DNA from: Tetracentron sinense
Lineage: Eukaryota > Streptophyta > Magnoliopsida > Trochodendrales > Trochodendraceae
Length of the DNA stretch: 64,000 nucleotides
Direction: 5' to 3'
NCBI GenBank assembly: GCA_015143295.1
Contig: CM026570.1
Span: 27,749,754 to 27,813,753 of the forward strand
Made by a program: the position numbers and the translations under genes. Positions 1-9,833 of the stretch are shown here, piece after piece. Position 1 is the stretch's first letter. Each line of letters starts with the position of its first letter. The notes under the pieces are model-generated. The model was not told the origin of the DNA. It searched no databases and saw only the letters and a list, made by a program, of their open reading frames with translations.

Positions 1-488
1 ATTGCTATTTCTACGCTATAATTGTTGGTTAGTATTTAGTACCCGCTGAGTATTCCATGCTCAGCCGTACTTCTTATGTCGGCAGGTTCTGAGGGAGCTT
101 CTGCCCCATTTGATGTTTGTGCTCCTGGTCCATGGGTGGATGAGGAGTACGCCGAGGAGCCTTTGGAGGAACCTCCCGTAGAGGGTTATCAGTAGGTGGT
201 GATTAGATTCTGAGTGGATTAGCTGTGGGTGAGATGAGAGTTAGATTCATGTATTTTGGCGGGCATGTCCGCACTTTCTTTTGGAGACTTTTTGTATAAA
301 CTTGGATTTGCGTATGTATATAGATAGAGGTTTGGTAGTCTTCCGCTGTGCTATGTTAGAGTATGTTTCCGCTGTTTATATCCTCTATTGTATATGCTCT
401 GTGGGTTTTGCAGGTTAGTTGTCAAGCAAGTCATGATTAGTCGTCCAAAGTTCACTCTAACTCCTAGGGTGGGTTTTGGGTCGCGACA
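1..488 (+). repeat. 3' part of the 5' LTR of element A
   Basis: It matches 3456-3943 almost base for base and ends in GGGTCGCGACA, the terminus shared by most LTRs of this superfamily here. It holds the inverted repeat GCTGAG-n9-CTCAGC, an acceptor-like GGCAG|GT at 85/86, the small acidic reading frame 76-195, and a second acceptor-like TTTTGCAG|G at 413/414, 75 bp before the LTR end. Confidence 0.9.
76..195 (+). CDS. LTR-embedded acidic small ORF (39 codons), function unknown
   Basis: This is a 120-nt frame from an ATG to TAG. It contains the block APFDVCAPGPWV followed by an acidic tail rich in EE and PP, ending in EGYQ. The same frame, with the same 120-nt length, recurs in five other LTRs in the window and in divergent form in four more. 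An acceptor-like YAG|GT sits 10 nt after the ATG, so the frame may be an exon body rather than a free-standing ORF. I do not recognise the peptide from any known family. It has no signal peptide or membrane segment. An in-frame TAG lies shortly upstream of the ATG in this copy. Confidence 0.35.
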   Translation: MSAGSEGASAPFDVCAPGPWVDEEYAEEPLEEPPVEGYQ

Positions 489-1282
489 GAAGTGATTTCA
501 GCACCGCTTTTCATCCACAGACGGATGGACAAACCGAGAGAGTGAACCAAGTCATTGAAGACATGCTTCGGGCTTGTATGTTGGATTTCAGAGGCAGTTG
601 GGAAGAGCACTTGCAATTGGTTGAATTTGCCTATAATAACAGCTATCAGGCAAGTATTCAAATGGCACCATTTGAGGCCTTGTATGGGCGAAGTTGTAGG
701 TCTCCTCTCTATTGGGATGAGGTAGGCGAAAGGAAAGTACTTGGTCCAGAGTTGATTGAGCACACTGCAAACACAGTTAAGATCATTCCGGATCGATTGA
801 AAGCCGCTCAAGATCGCCAGAAAAGTTATGCGAACACGCGCCGTAGGGACTTGGAATTTCAAGTAGGGGATCAAGTTTTTGTGAAAGTATCTCCTAGCAA
901 AGGAATCATGAGATTTGGAAAGCGAGGCAAGCTCAGTCCTCGGTATGTTGGGCCTTTTGAGATTATCACACGGGTTGGTGAAGTTGCTTATCGAGTAGCT
1001 CTCCCACCTCACATGGCCGCAGTTCACAACGTCTTCCATGTGTCTATGCTTCGGAAGTACATTGTGGATCCTTCGCATGTCATAGACTTGGAACCGTTGG
1101 AGATTCGAGAGGATCTCACCTTGATTGAAAAACCGGTTCAGATTTTAGATCGAAGAGATCAGGTACTTCGCAACAAGACAATCCCTTTGGTTCTTGTACA
1201 ATGGCAACACCATGCTCGGGAAGAAGCTACGTGGGAGCATGAAGCCGAAGTCAAAGCAAAGTACCCAGAATTATTTGAATGA
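489..1282 (+). pseudogene. Tekay-type integrase C-terminal fragment
   Basis: This is the 3' end of the pol gene. The translation begins at the FHPQTDGQTERVNQ block, which carries the last acidic residue of the integrase D,D35E triad. It continues through the conserved FAYNNSYQ and APFEALYGRSCRSP blocks, the GPFEI region, and a chromodomain-like tail ending WEHEAEVKAKYPELFE. The first two catalytic aspartates and the HHCC zinc domain are absent because the 5' LTR is fused directly to this point. The frame is open to the TGA at 1280-1282. It is closely similar to 50908-51696 of the fuller Tekay copy. It cannot act as an integrase alone. Confidence 0.9.
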
Positions 1283-1384
1283 GTTTCTGTATGAAGTCTG
1301 TATATGACTTGTAGTTTTGTTTTGATTTGTAATGCTAGTATTCGTCTGAATTTCGAGGATGAAATTTTTGTAAGGGGGGGAGGA
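1283..1384 (+). other. 3' untranslated end and polypurine tract of element A
   Basis: The stretch between pol and the 3' LTR holds the GAAATTTTTGTAAGG signature typical of Tekay/Del elements and ends in a G-rich polypurine tract (about 1372-1384). This tract primes plus-strand DNA synthesis next to the LTR start. Confidence 0.8.
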
Positions 1385-1740
1385 TGTAGAGCCCCAGACC
1401 TTTTCATGCTTAATACATGACACTTTCGTTGTCATTTTCCCTTTTTAATAGGTATAATTAATAAATAAGGAAGAAATTGGAAATTTTGAAACGTCAGAAA
1501 TGTTCCTCTTCGAAGTACGAACACAACGCAAGTTGAATCGTCAAAATCGGATGAACGAGTCAAAAGATATGGCCAAAACAGTCTGAACCTGTAGGAAAAC
1601 GTAGCTCGGAAGGCACTGAGGACGTGCTCTGACGTCGTACTCTGATAACGTAGCACAGACAACGTACTCTGATAACGTATACTTTGTGCATCCATTGTAC
1701 AACTCACCACGGGCACGCTGTACATAAGACAACGGACAAC

Positions 1741-2035
1741 GAGTTGGCACTATTCACAGCACCACGAGTTTGCACTATTCACAACACCACGAGTTGGCAC
1801 TATTCACGGACCACGAGTTGGCACTATTCACAACACCACGAGTTGGCACTATTCACGGACCACGAGTTGACACTATTCACAGCACCACGAGTTGGCACTA
1901 TTCACAGCACCACGAGTTGGCACTATTCACGGCACCACGAGTTGGCACTATTCACGGCACCACGAGTTGGCACTATTCACAGCACCACGAGTTGGCACTG
2001 TTCACAGCACCACGAGTTGGCACTGTTCACAGCAC
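1741..2035 (+). repeat. 25-bp tandem array in the LTR promoter slot
   Basis: About 12 units of 24-25 bp of the form CACCACGAGTTGGCACTATT plus CACAG. It sits where other LTRs of the superfamily carry CGATCG palindromes. The array is free of stops in all plus-strand frames, which creates long spurious reading frames. The reverse complement of the same unit appears at 61925-62110. Confidence 0.9.
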
Positions 2036-2374
2036 AATGTGTTCAGCACTATTCACGGTCCTCGCGTCATTGCAGAAATCCCAGTAAGGGTATTACGGTC
2101 TTTTGGTCAGTTCACTCTTACCTTAAGAGTTTAACCCGAGCCTTTAGGGCTTCATTCGACACTTAGAGAGTTTGAGAGAATAGAAGAAAGAGGAGAAGGC
2201 GATTCCAACCTAGGGTTTCCATTTTGGAGAGAAATCAAAGGGTTTGAAACCTTAGATCAACCTCAAACCCGTTTTCTTCAAGATTTCGGTTCAGGCATTG
2301 TTGAGCTCGCAATCCAAGCTAGGGCAGCAACTCACAGTCATTTGGAAAGAGGGTTTCTTCCTCATTTCTTCAAG

Positions 2375-3540
2375 GTCGGTGCTTCTTACTACCCTCCTAG
2401 TTATAGTTCCTCTTTCCCCTTCTTTTCTTTTGATTTCCTTTCATTTACACATGTGCTATGAGATGGATGAATGGTGAATGGATGAATGGTGAATGGTGAA
2501 TGGTAAATGGTGAATGGTGAATGGAGATGTAAGGGGCGATTGGATACCAGTGGTTGTGTGGTGATGATTAAAACGGGGAAGGGCATTGTTCCAATAATAA
2601 ACATACATGTATGATTGAGTAAAACCATCTAGAAAAGCATGTTGTAGGGTAAATCCATAATGAACACACCATGTTTGATGAAATGCCAAGGTAAATACAG
2701 TGAGCTGTAAATTAAGAAATGCATGCCTAATAAATTCTGAATATTGCTAGGGCCTATGATAGTGTGTTTCCTGTTTTCCCTAAATGCTATGAATATTGAA
2801 TTGCTTAATCTTTGACGCTATATGTGTTGTGAAATTACCCAATGGTCATGTTTAAATTTAAATGCAAGTATGTACACGGTTCCCACGAGCACGGCATGCA
2901 TGGCATGATTTATCGAGGTTTTCAAGAACATGGTTAGAGGTGGGACATATCCTAAGATATGTTTTACCTCGCTTTTCACAAGAAGACAAGAACCAACATT
3001 CCACGAGGGGTCTCCCCTCACTCACAAGTGCATATCATAAAGAAGGGTCTCCCTTCCCTCGCAAGTACATACATATCATAAAGAAGGGTCTCCCTTCCCT
3101 CGCAAGTACATACATATCATAAAGAAGGGTCTCCCTTCCCTCACAAGTGCATTGCATAAAGAAGGGTCTCCCTTCCCTCTCAAGGCATCTCACAAGGACA
3201 TCTCACAAGGAAATCTCACAAGTTACATGATCACAAGCAAGCATGCATGACATGACACGACATACAAGAATCAAGCAAGATAGACATGACAAGCTTTCAA
3301 GTACAAAAAGACATTTCAAGTCAAGTCAAGTGCACGATGTTTCAAGAGGATTTATCAGTTTTCTACAAATTACAAGCATGATTATAAACTGCTTTACTTC
3401 CTTGTATGATGTGAATTGTTTCCGTTTGACATATACAAATTGCTCCTGATTATGTATTGCTATTTCTACGCTATAATTGTTGGTTAGTATTTAGTACCCG
3501 CTGAGTATTCCATGCTCAGCCGTACTTCTTATGTCGGCAG
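2375..3540 (+). other. Predicted LTR intron with GAAGGG/CCCTTC hairpin array
   Basis: It is bounded by donor-like CAAG|GTCGGT and acceptor-like TCGGCAG|GT, 1166 bp. Inside, 2999-3200 holds tandem repeats whose units are hairpins: GAGGGG-TCT-CCCCTC in one unit and GAAGGG-TCT-CCCTTC in the others, with both arms changing together. Similar boundaries occur in every other LTR of this type in the window. Splicing is inferred, not shown. Confidence 0.45.
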
Positions 3541-3650
3541 GTTCTGACGGAGCTGCTGCCCCATTTGATGTTTGTGCTCCTGGTCCACAGGTGGATGAGG
3601 AGTACGCTGAGGAGCCTTTGGAGGAACCTCCCGTAGAGGGTTATCAGTAG
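3531..3650 (+). CDS. LTR-embedded acidic small ORF, 3' LTR copy of element A
   Basis: This 120-nt frame is the partner of 76-195. It differs by five substitutions, four of them changing residues, including loss of the Trp of the PWV motif (TGG to CAG). So this pair alone shows no sign of purifying selection. Confidence 0.3.
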   Translation: MSAGSDGAAAPFDVCAPGPQVDEEYAEEPLEEPPVEGYQ

Positions 3651-3943
3651 GTGGTGATTAGATTCTGAGTGGATTAGCTGTGGGTGAGATGAGAGTTAGA
3701 TTCATGTATTTTGGCGGGCATGTCTGCACTTTCTTTTGGAGACTTTTTGTATAAACTTGGATTTGCGTATGTATATAGATAGAGGTTTGGTAGTCTTCCG
3801 CTGTGCTATGTTAGAGTATGTTTCCGCTGTTTATATCCTCTATTGTATATGCTCTGTGGGTTTTGCAGGTTAGTTGTCAAGCAAGTCATGATTAGTCGTC
3901 CAAAGTTCACTCTAACTCCTAGGGTGGGTTTTGGGTCGCGACA

Positions 3944-4545
3944 TTTGAACACCCTTTTTGGAACTATAGTGTGGGCAGGTCCATGATTGCTTTTTGGGCC
4001 ACTTTCAACATTTTCTCTTTGGGCTTTTGTTGAATGTTTCTTTGAACACTTTTGACAAAGAAATGTGCATCTGCGTAATATCCCTCTTCATCGTTAAACG
4101 GATCATCATCAGCATCGATCCTTACTTATTTTCTTGAGGGTATTTGAGGCATTGGTGATAGGTGGACGACACAACTAGATGATTGTGCATCCATTGACAC
4201 CTCAAGAAGGCGTTATACGATGTATCAACATCGATCACCAGAAACGTCGTAGTTTCAGCAATATCCCCAAATTTGGTTTTGAGGTTGACCATGTCCACGG
4301 GCTTTTGCTCATTTTGATTAAAACCCTGAATGATCAGGTTGCTTTCATGTAGCCGGCCTATTTGTACGCTAAGTTTGGATAGCATCCTTCTTGGAAGGAT
4401 GTTCATGGCCGAACATACTAGTTTCATTAACTAGACCTGAGATGAATAGTGGCTGATTGTGCTGGAAAGTCTTAGCTCGTATGTCTTCATCATCAAAGGT
4501 GATTGTGAAGAGGCATGAGATTCCTGTTTAAGGAGGCTATGGTGG
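3944..4545 (-). pseudogene. Tat-lineage retroviral-type aspartic protease region, broken
   Basis: Read on the minus strand, this contains a Tat/Ogre-like pre-protease block (ITFDDEDI, QPLFISG), then AMNILPRRMLSKL, IQGFNQ, a conserved DTSYNAFL core and STYHQCLKYP. It continues after the stop near 4122 into a post-protease linker (DPFNDEEGYYADAHFF). The protease would process the gag-pol polyprotein. The catalytic D-[ST]-G is not visible: a frameshift near 4410 falls on it. The remaining pol lies left of the window. It is the 3' end of the same broken element as 4546-6414, 8283-9833, 21122-21318, 34966-35053 and 39671-40288. Confidence 0.75.
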
Positions 4546-5873
4546 TTGACTTGTGACTTCTTCAGAAAAGTCCTCTAGATTAGAAAGGGTATATATAAGG
4601 GACCTTCTTAATTCCGGAGATATCTTGAGAGCATCATAGAAGCTTAGTAAGGAAGGAATTTTCTTCAGATGAGTCAGAATGTCGTACTTGACCCTCTCAT
4701 TACCGGGAGCTATTTGGGCTTGGGTTGGTTGGGCTCTAGTCCGATTTTCATGTTGAACTAGCACAAACCTCAGTTGTAGTTTTCTTCCTGATCAGAGGTT
4801 AAGTTGGTAGACTTTGGCGATTGTCTGATCTATTGGGTAAGATGACTCTCTTTCCAAGAGCTGGACCATGTTCAAGGAACTGAAGTCCAACTTTTTTTTC
4901 TTGCTTTGAAAGGACGACTGATTTCTTCTTTCATATTGCCTTATTGGATTTCTAGGCCAAAATGAAATTTGTTCAGATGCCTGTGAACTGTCAGTTGACC
5001 CTGAGTCTAGGACTACTTCTTTTATTGGAGGGTCCTTGTTTAAACCGAGTGCAGCAAATGAATCTTGATTCTTGGGAAGGCTTGAGATTTGCATCGGTTA
5101 TTGTATCTGACGATGGTTTGGATTTGGGGCCTCAGGTGTACCTGGTCTCTCTTGAGGGGGATCAGATTGTACTTTATCATCATTTGCTTCTCGTTCTCCT
5201 CTGGATGAGAATCCTTCAGAGAGATCTGAGAATCCCGTAGGGGTCTATCCCGGTGTAGATGGTCTCCTTTCTGCGAGTTCAATATCTTCAGATTGATCTA
5301 GCCAATCTTAAAATGCCCGGTGTCTTTCTGGATTGTAGGCTACCACTTGTCTTGGTGTATTCAACCATGAAGGGTCTTCATTTAGGACCACTTCGATGAC
5401 ATAGCCAGAAATGATGTTGGAATCATCTCCTGATTCTATTAAGTGGAGGTTATCATAGTCGCAGTCGGAGTAGAAGTCTGGCGGGATAAAATCCATCAAG
5501 GGGATTGCCATTAATGACATTTGTTCCAAAAGAGTGTCTTGGGTAGGGCCATTTTTTTTGGCTTTCCTTACTTTTTACTTTTTCTTCTTCTTTTCAGCAT
5601 TGGCTATGCACTTCCCTTCTTTTCGTTGGGCTTGAGCTTACCTTGTAGCCTGAGCTTGCCTTTTAGCATCGACATTTTGAGCCAACTGCTTTTTCTTCTT
5701 GACTATTTTGTTTTCAAAGAGAGTCCAATCTTCTTCATTTGACGATTTCTTACCAGGAAGGTTACCACTTGAAGATGCTTCATCTTTATCAACTATTCTG
5801 AAGCTACCACCGTATTGGATGTACCTACCTGCTGGAGATCTTGACCAATGACAATCTCTTTATTGTCCAAAAG
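4546..5873 (-). pseudogene. Tat gag-protease linker, decayed
   Basis: Minus-strand fragments include a YDALKISPELRRSLIY block typical of the gag-pol junction of Tat-lineage elements (4537-4764), an acidic piece with FYSDCDYDNLHLIESGDD (5308-5529), and a Lys-rich antisense of 5521-5742. Frames are broken several times. No catalytic motif is expected here. The assignment rests on order and orientation between gag and protease. Confidence 0.6.
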
Positions 5874-6414
5874 TCACTGAATAATGTCCTTCAGTACAAA
5901 GCAGTCACTTATCTTATGACTGATTATACGTTGATACAAATAATATTTAGGATCATTCTTCATCCCGATCTCTTGGGGTCTCCTGCTTTCCAAGAGATTG
6001 ATGAGTTCATTGGCATGGAGGTCTTCAAACAGATCTTTGATAATGTCTTCCGAGAATGAATATGTTTTATTCATCATTTCTTTAATAGTGATCTTCTTTG
6101 GTGGGTCCCATTTATCTTGCCATTGTGGCCTTCTAGCTCCACCTTGAGCTGGTTTAGTACCAACCTTAATTGGTCTTTTGCCATTGCTTGTTTGGCCAGT
6201 TGATCCACTGGCACTTGGTGCTGGTTGCACAGTCTTTTTGGCTTTAACTACTGTGGCTGTTGAGGATTTAAGGCGAAAAGTGCCTCTTCTCGCCTTCTCT
6301 TTCCTATGTGGCTCTCCATTTCATGTGCTTTTGTGCACAAGTCTTCAAAACCAGTAAAGGTTTGAGCAATGAGGATAGTTGAAAGATCATGCTTGAAGTT
6401 GTTTAGGCACATCC
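5874..6414 (-). pseudogene. Tat gag C-terminal part
   Basis: The minus-strand translation holds KKITIKEMMNKTYSF, LHANELINLLESRRPQEIG, NDPKYYLYQRIISHKISDCF and LKDIIQ. This is the gag C-terminal block of Tat/Ogre elements (compare ESRRP...DPKYCLYHR...H...DC in that family). The frame is cut at 6414 by the solo LTR 6415-8282 and resumes at 8283. Confidence 0.75.
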
Positions 6415-6649
6415 TGTAGAGCCCCGAATTTTCATCTCACGTATTGGTGAATAGTGTGTGAATAGTGCCCAAGTGTGGTTTTGTACACTTAGGGGTCTTA
6501 TGATTAATATACGAGTTTGGATAATTGGCGTGCATGTTTTAATAGGTCTACATATTCCTAAGGAGTGTGTTTTAAGCACTAAAGGTGTTGGAACTAGGAT
6601 TGGAAAGGTCTGAGGTAGTGAAAACAAGGTTTTTAGCAAAACAGGGGAT

Positions 6650-6836
6650 CACCGATTGCTCGGCGATACCTCCGATCGACCGGTCTTCTACCGATCGCTC
6701 GGTAGCTATCGAGCGGTCAACTTTTTTGTATGAGGAAATTTTTCAGAGGGTGTTTTCAACCAATCGCTCGGCTGAAACCACCGATCGACCGGTAAGCCAC
6801 TGATTGCTCGGTCTATACCACCGATTGATCGGTCAT
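6650..6836 (+). promoter_or_regulatory. Two-block CCGATCGxxCGG palindrome array upstream of TATA
   Basis: About eight copies of CCGATCGACCGG/CCGATCGCTCGG-type motifs fall in two blocks separated by a spacer with TATGAGGAAATTTTTCAGAG. The array lies 50-240 bp upstream of the TATA box at 6890, the position of a promoter-proximal element. Confidence 0.6.
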
Positions 6837-6889
6837 ACGCAGATTTTCTTCATTAAGGGTGTTTACGACTTTAACCGCCACCCCTTGCC

Positions 6890-6897
6890 TATAAATA
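6890..6897 (+). promoter_or_regulatory. TATA box of solo LTR 6415-8282
   Basis: TATAAATA within CCTATAAATAGG, followed downstream by a GAGAGAGAAGAAGGAGAGG leader. The same CCTATAAATAGG context is found in the minus-strand LTR at 44826-44833. Confidence 0.65.
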
Positions 6898-7093
6898 GGT
6901 TGAGTTCGTGCCTTAGGGTTTCAGAAATCCTCTGTGCCCTATCTTAGGAGATTTTGAGAGAGAGAAGAAGGAGAGGAACTACTTGTGATCAAGCTTGAAG
7001 GAAGATCAAGCTCTCTTTGGTGACTCTCAACCAAGAACTCAAGGTTCTTGCTTGTTCAAGCTTTTTGGAATCAAACTCATTGATTTCACCAAG

Positions 7094-7840
7094 GTAGATA
7101 CACTCTACTACCAATCTTGCAATCCTACTAAGTTACTAAATGATGTTCTTCTAAATCTATATTACTTATGTGTATGTATCTTGGATGATTATGGTGTGAA
7201 AGTATGTGATTATATACTTGGATGGAAGACACTATTATGATGCACTCTAAGTGTTTGATGAAATACCTATAAGGGATTTTTATGCTTAAATATGATGATT
7301 TCTCTCATATGTTCATATGCTCACATGTCTCGCATGGATCGATGTTTTCCATGGATTTCTCAAAGTACGAAAATGTGTTTTTCACTAAATGACTAATAAG
7401 GAATGATTCTAAGTAACTCTATGATTTCTCTAAGATCGTTTCACAAGCTCTACGGATCATACTATGCTCACAAGGAATCCATGATAAGCTCTAAGATCGT
7501 CTCACAAGCTCTACGGATCATAAATGTAACGCTCTAAGATCTCAATGGTATTGGCTCTATGTTGTGCTCTAAGGTATCTCTATGTCTCTACGGATCATAA
7601 ATGACTCTAAGTAACTCCACGAACTCACAAGGCTATGATTATCGCATGATTCACACGGATATGGTTTTGGTTTTGGATTTTGGATTTCATCACATATGCT
7701 GTACATGATTTCTACGCTTTGATATGCTTTAAGGATTTCAATCTCCATGCTTCGTATGCTCTATGCTATATTGCTTTATTGTTATTAGTTTGTATACGCT
7801 GAGTATTCCACGCTTAGCTAATATTTGTTATCATCGGCAG
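7094..7840 (+). other. Predicted LTR intron (747 bp)
   Basis: From donor-like CACCAAG|GTAGAT to acceptor-like CATCGGCAG|GT. It contains imperfect repeats with CTCACAAGCTCTACGGATCA. Both splice-like borders fall at the positions conserved in the other LTRs, although the interior has diverged fully. Confidence 0.4.
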
Positions 7841-7929
7841 GTGCTCGGGCTCCATTCGATCTATGTGGCACGGAGCCATGGTTGGAGGAAGAGTACTTCG
7901 ACCCAGAGCCTTCCATGGATCATTTTTAG
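7841..7929 (+). CDS. Divergent copy of the LTR acidic exon
   Basis: In the frame following the acceptor it encodes ARAPFDLC, then EPWLEEEYFDPEPSMDHF and TAG. It keeps APFD, PW and EEEY although the DNA has diverged (TTCGATCTA against TTTGATGTT). It has no usable ATG at the exon start, which fits an internal or terminal exon better than a free ORF. Confidence 0.35.
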
Positions 7930-8282
7930 GATGATGGTCCTATAGATAGGTGTCGAGATTTCGACTTTTGTTGATCGGCAGACTTAGAACTTTAAGATGT
8001 TATTTTGTTATGTGAGTGTGGGGTTTGTCCACTCCACTTTTGGGTTTCTCACATGTATATACTTTTGTTGGTTCATACGTGAACTGAGTTATAGGAGTTA
8101 TTGTTTACTTCCGCTATGTTTAGTGTATTTATTTCCGCTGTGCATTGTATTTCGTTTCCGCTATGTTGTTCAGGTTTTCTGGCAGGTCTCCACGGGTGCC
8201 TTATGTATTATACTGGAGGTATGATACGGCGGTCACGAGTCAATGTATCCCTACCTCCTAGGGGGTATTTTGGGTCGCGACA

Positions 8283-9833
8283 CATCTGGATGAGTTCTAG
8301 CTGAGTGAACTTTTGAGGACAGGAGAAGGTCAATGCTCTCCATCGGGCAATGAACTCTGTTACGGTCTTATTGTCCTCTGCCAAGTTTTAATCAATTCTG
8401 AAACAACCACTCTTCTTTGAGTGTTGTAGAATTGTTTGCTGAATTCAGTTATCATCATGCCCCAGTCCAGTATTGACGCCTCGGGGAGGTTGGCATACCA
8501 TATGAAAGCAGCACCCTCTAAGGATTATATGAAGAGTTGGAGGCAAAGGGCTTCGGTCTTGGATGCCAATCCGCATATTGAAAGGAAATGAGACAAATGT
8601 TGTCTCGGGTCTCCGGTACCATCGAACATCTTGAATGTCAATTGAACGAAGCCTGGCGGGAACATAACTGCATCCACAATAGTAGGATAGGGCTTTACAA
8701 TCATCTGAACATCTTCTTCCTTTTCTTTGGCCTGCCGCATTTGATTGCGGATGGTCTCTTTGATTGCAGCTAGAAGAGACAGTGACACCTCTCCTATGAG
8801 TGATGCTTGGTCCGGGACTGGCCCTGTATTTGGTACAACTAGACGATTCAGAGGCGCAGGAGCGATGCCTTCATTACTACTATGTCCTTGGTACAAGAAG
8901 TGTGGTCTCGGTACTGATGCAGATTTGTGAGCCAATAATTGAGTAGGAAACTCTTGCATTTGAGACATGATGGCTACAATTTCATCATCTTTGTACCAGA
9001 GCTGGGCCTGTAAGGTGGCTATTTGATCATCTGATGGTGGAGGTGCCGATGCCGAAGGACGATTTTCTTGACCTCCGCTACCATCTAAATTTGTCATCAT
9101 GACGGCTACCGGTTGCCCTGATGTTGATCCTTGTGAAATGAATAGATTCAGAAACTCCGATTCTGCGAAATAAGCACTGGGCATTCCATATAAAGGGTTG
9201 GGTGCATTGAAAACCTATCGAGGCAACTGTGGCATAACTTCTGGTATGATTGACTGAATAATTGGTTCGTCAGAACCATCTTCCTTAGTTGGAAGGATTC
9301 TTCCCAATTCTCTTGGAGAGGTTATCGGGGTTGCTTCTTGTTCTGATCCCTCTTGGTATCCACCGACATGAAGCTCTGGAGCCGATTGAACTAGGTCTTG
9401 GGCTTTTTCTTTGCCTTTGGCCTGATTCTTGCAACTCATTTTTCTTCTTGGAATTACTTGACCAGGAACAACTGTTACGACAACTCTAGAAGATTCTACT
9501 TTGTCCAAAGCTGCTAAAATAGCGGTGGTTAAACTCTGAGAATCTTGCCTCTTTGATATGTTTCGTTCGGGCACTGCCCCAGTTCCTTGGAACACTGGAG
9601 TTGTAAATTCTTTCAGAACTGGGTTAAGTCTTGTGCCGATCACATTCACGGACACTCTTTTATAACGAGAATGCGACTTCGGTCTTTGATTTCTCCCGAA
9701 AAAGATGAACAGTAGCAGATGGGTCAGTCCTCAACCTCTGATGAACAAAACGGACTTTGTTCAAGGCACTAGTCGACCTTCTTGACCTTTGATTTCTAGA
9801 TCTTCTTTGCATCGAACGATAGCTGTACACTTT
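8283..9833 (-). pseudogene. Tat gag core and N-terminal part
   Basis: The minus-strand translation holds KPYPTIVDAVMFPPGFVQ, FKMFDGTGDPRQHLSHFLSICG and SKTEALCLQLF, the capsid-like gag core of Tat-lineage elements (8525-9184). A low-complexity N-terminal region follows (9215-9833). The frame is broken near 9184-9215 and 9655, then cut by the composite element at 9834 and resumed at 21122. Gag packages RNA in the virus-like particle. Only the conserved FPPGF and DPRQHLSHF blocks allow assignment. Confidence 0.75.

Larger units (their letters stand above)
1..3943 (+). mobile_element. Tekay-type Ty3/gypsy element A, internally deleted, left end outside window
   Basis: This is a chromovirus-like LTR retrotransposon reduced to the last 488 bp of its 5' LTR, about 0.8 kb of integrase, and a full 3' LTR. 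The 5' LTR end (positions 481-488) is joined straight to mid-integrase sequence, so primer binding site, gag, protease, RT and RNase H are all missing. Comparing 1-488 with 3456-3943 I count six substitutions, about 1.2 percent, so the insertion is fairly young. The right flank starts TTTGA; the matching target duplication would lie outside the window. Confidence 0.85.
1385..3943 (+). repeat. Full 3' LTR of element A (2559 bp)
   Basis: It starts TGTAGAGCCCC and ends GGGTCGCGACA. It has the shared long-LTR layout: conserved start, a repeat array at 1741-2035, an exon-like leader, a donor-like CAAG|GT at 2374/2375, an intron-like stretch with hairpin repeats (2999-3200), an acceptor at 3540/3541, the acidic frame 3531-3650, and the conserved terminus. 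The promoter-slot array here is a 25-bp repeat rather than the palindromes of other subfamilies. It is the closest relative of the minus-strand LTR at 60087-62635. Confidence 0.92.
6415..8282 (+). mobile_element. Solo LTR, Tekay-type, short subfamily (1868 bp)
   Basis: It begins TGTAGAGCCCCG and ends GGGTCGCGACA. Flanks are CATCC (6410-6414) and CATCT (8283-8287), a 5-bp target duplication with one mismatch. It sits in the minus-strand Tat gag. It carries a palindrome array (6650-6836), a TATA box (6890-6897), donor-like CAAG|GTAGAT (7093/7094), repeats of a CTCTAAGATCG-type unit (7370-7620), an acceptor at 7840/7841 and the divergent acidic frame. It is the shortest full LTR of the superfamily here. 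Confidence 0.9.

Noticed and set aside
1684-2166. Open frame of 160 codons with HHELALFTAPRVGTIHS repeats
   Set aside because: It lies wholly in a 25-bp tandem array that is stop-free in three frames, so the periodic protein is a by-product of the repeat.
3944-6414. Endogenous plant pararetrovirus (caulimovirid) remnant
   Set aside because: Protease, linker and gag blocks match the Tat Ty3/gypsy order. No movement protein or coat-protein zinc motif is seen, and the element fits a single gag-pol in minus orientation.
8588-8930. Plus-strand small frames over the gag core
   Set aside because: They are shadows of the minus-strand Tat gag, with no family resemblance.
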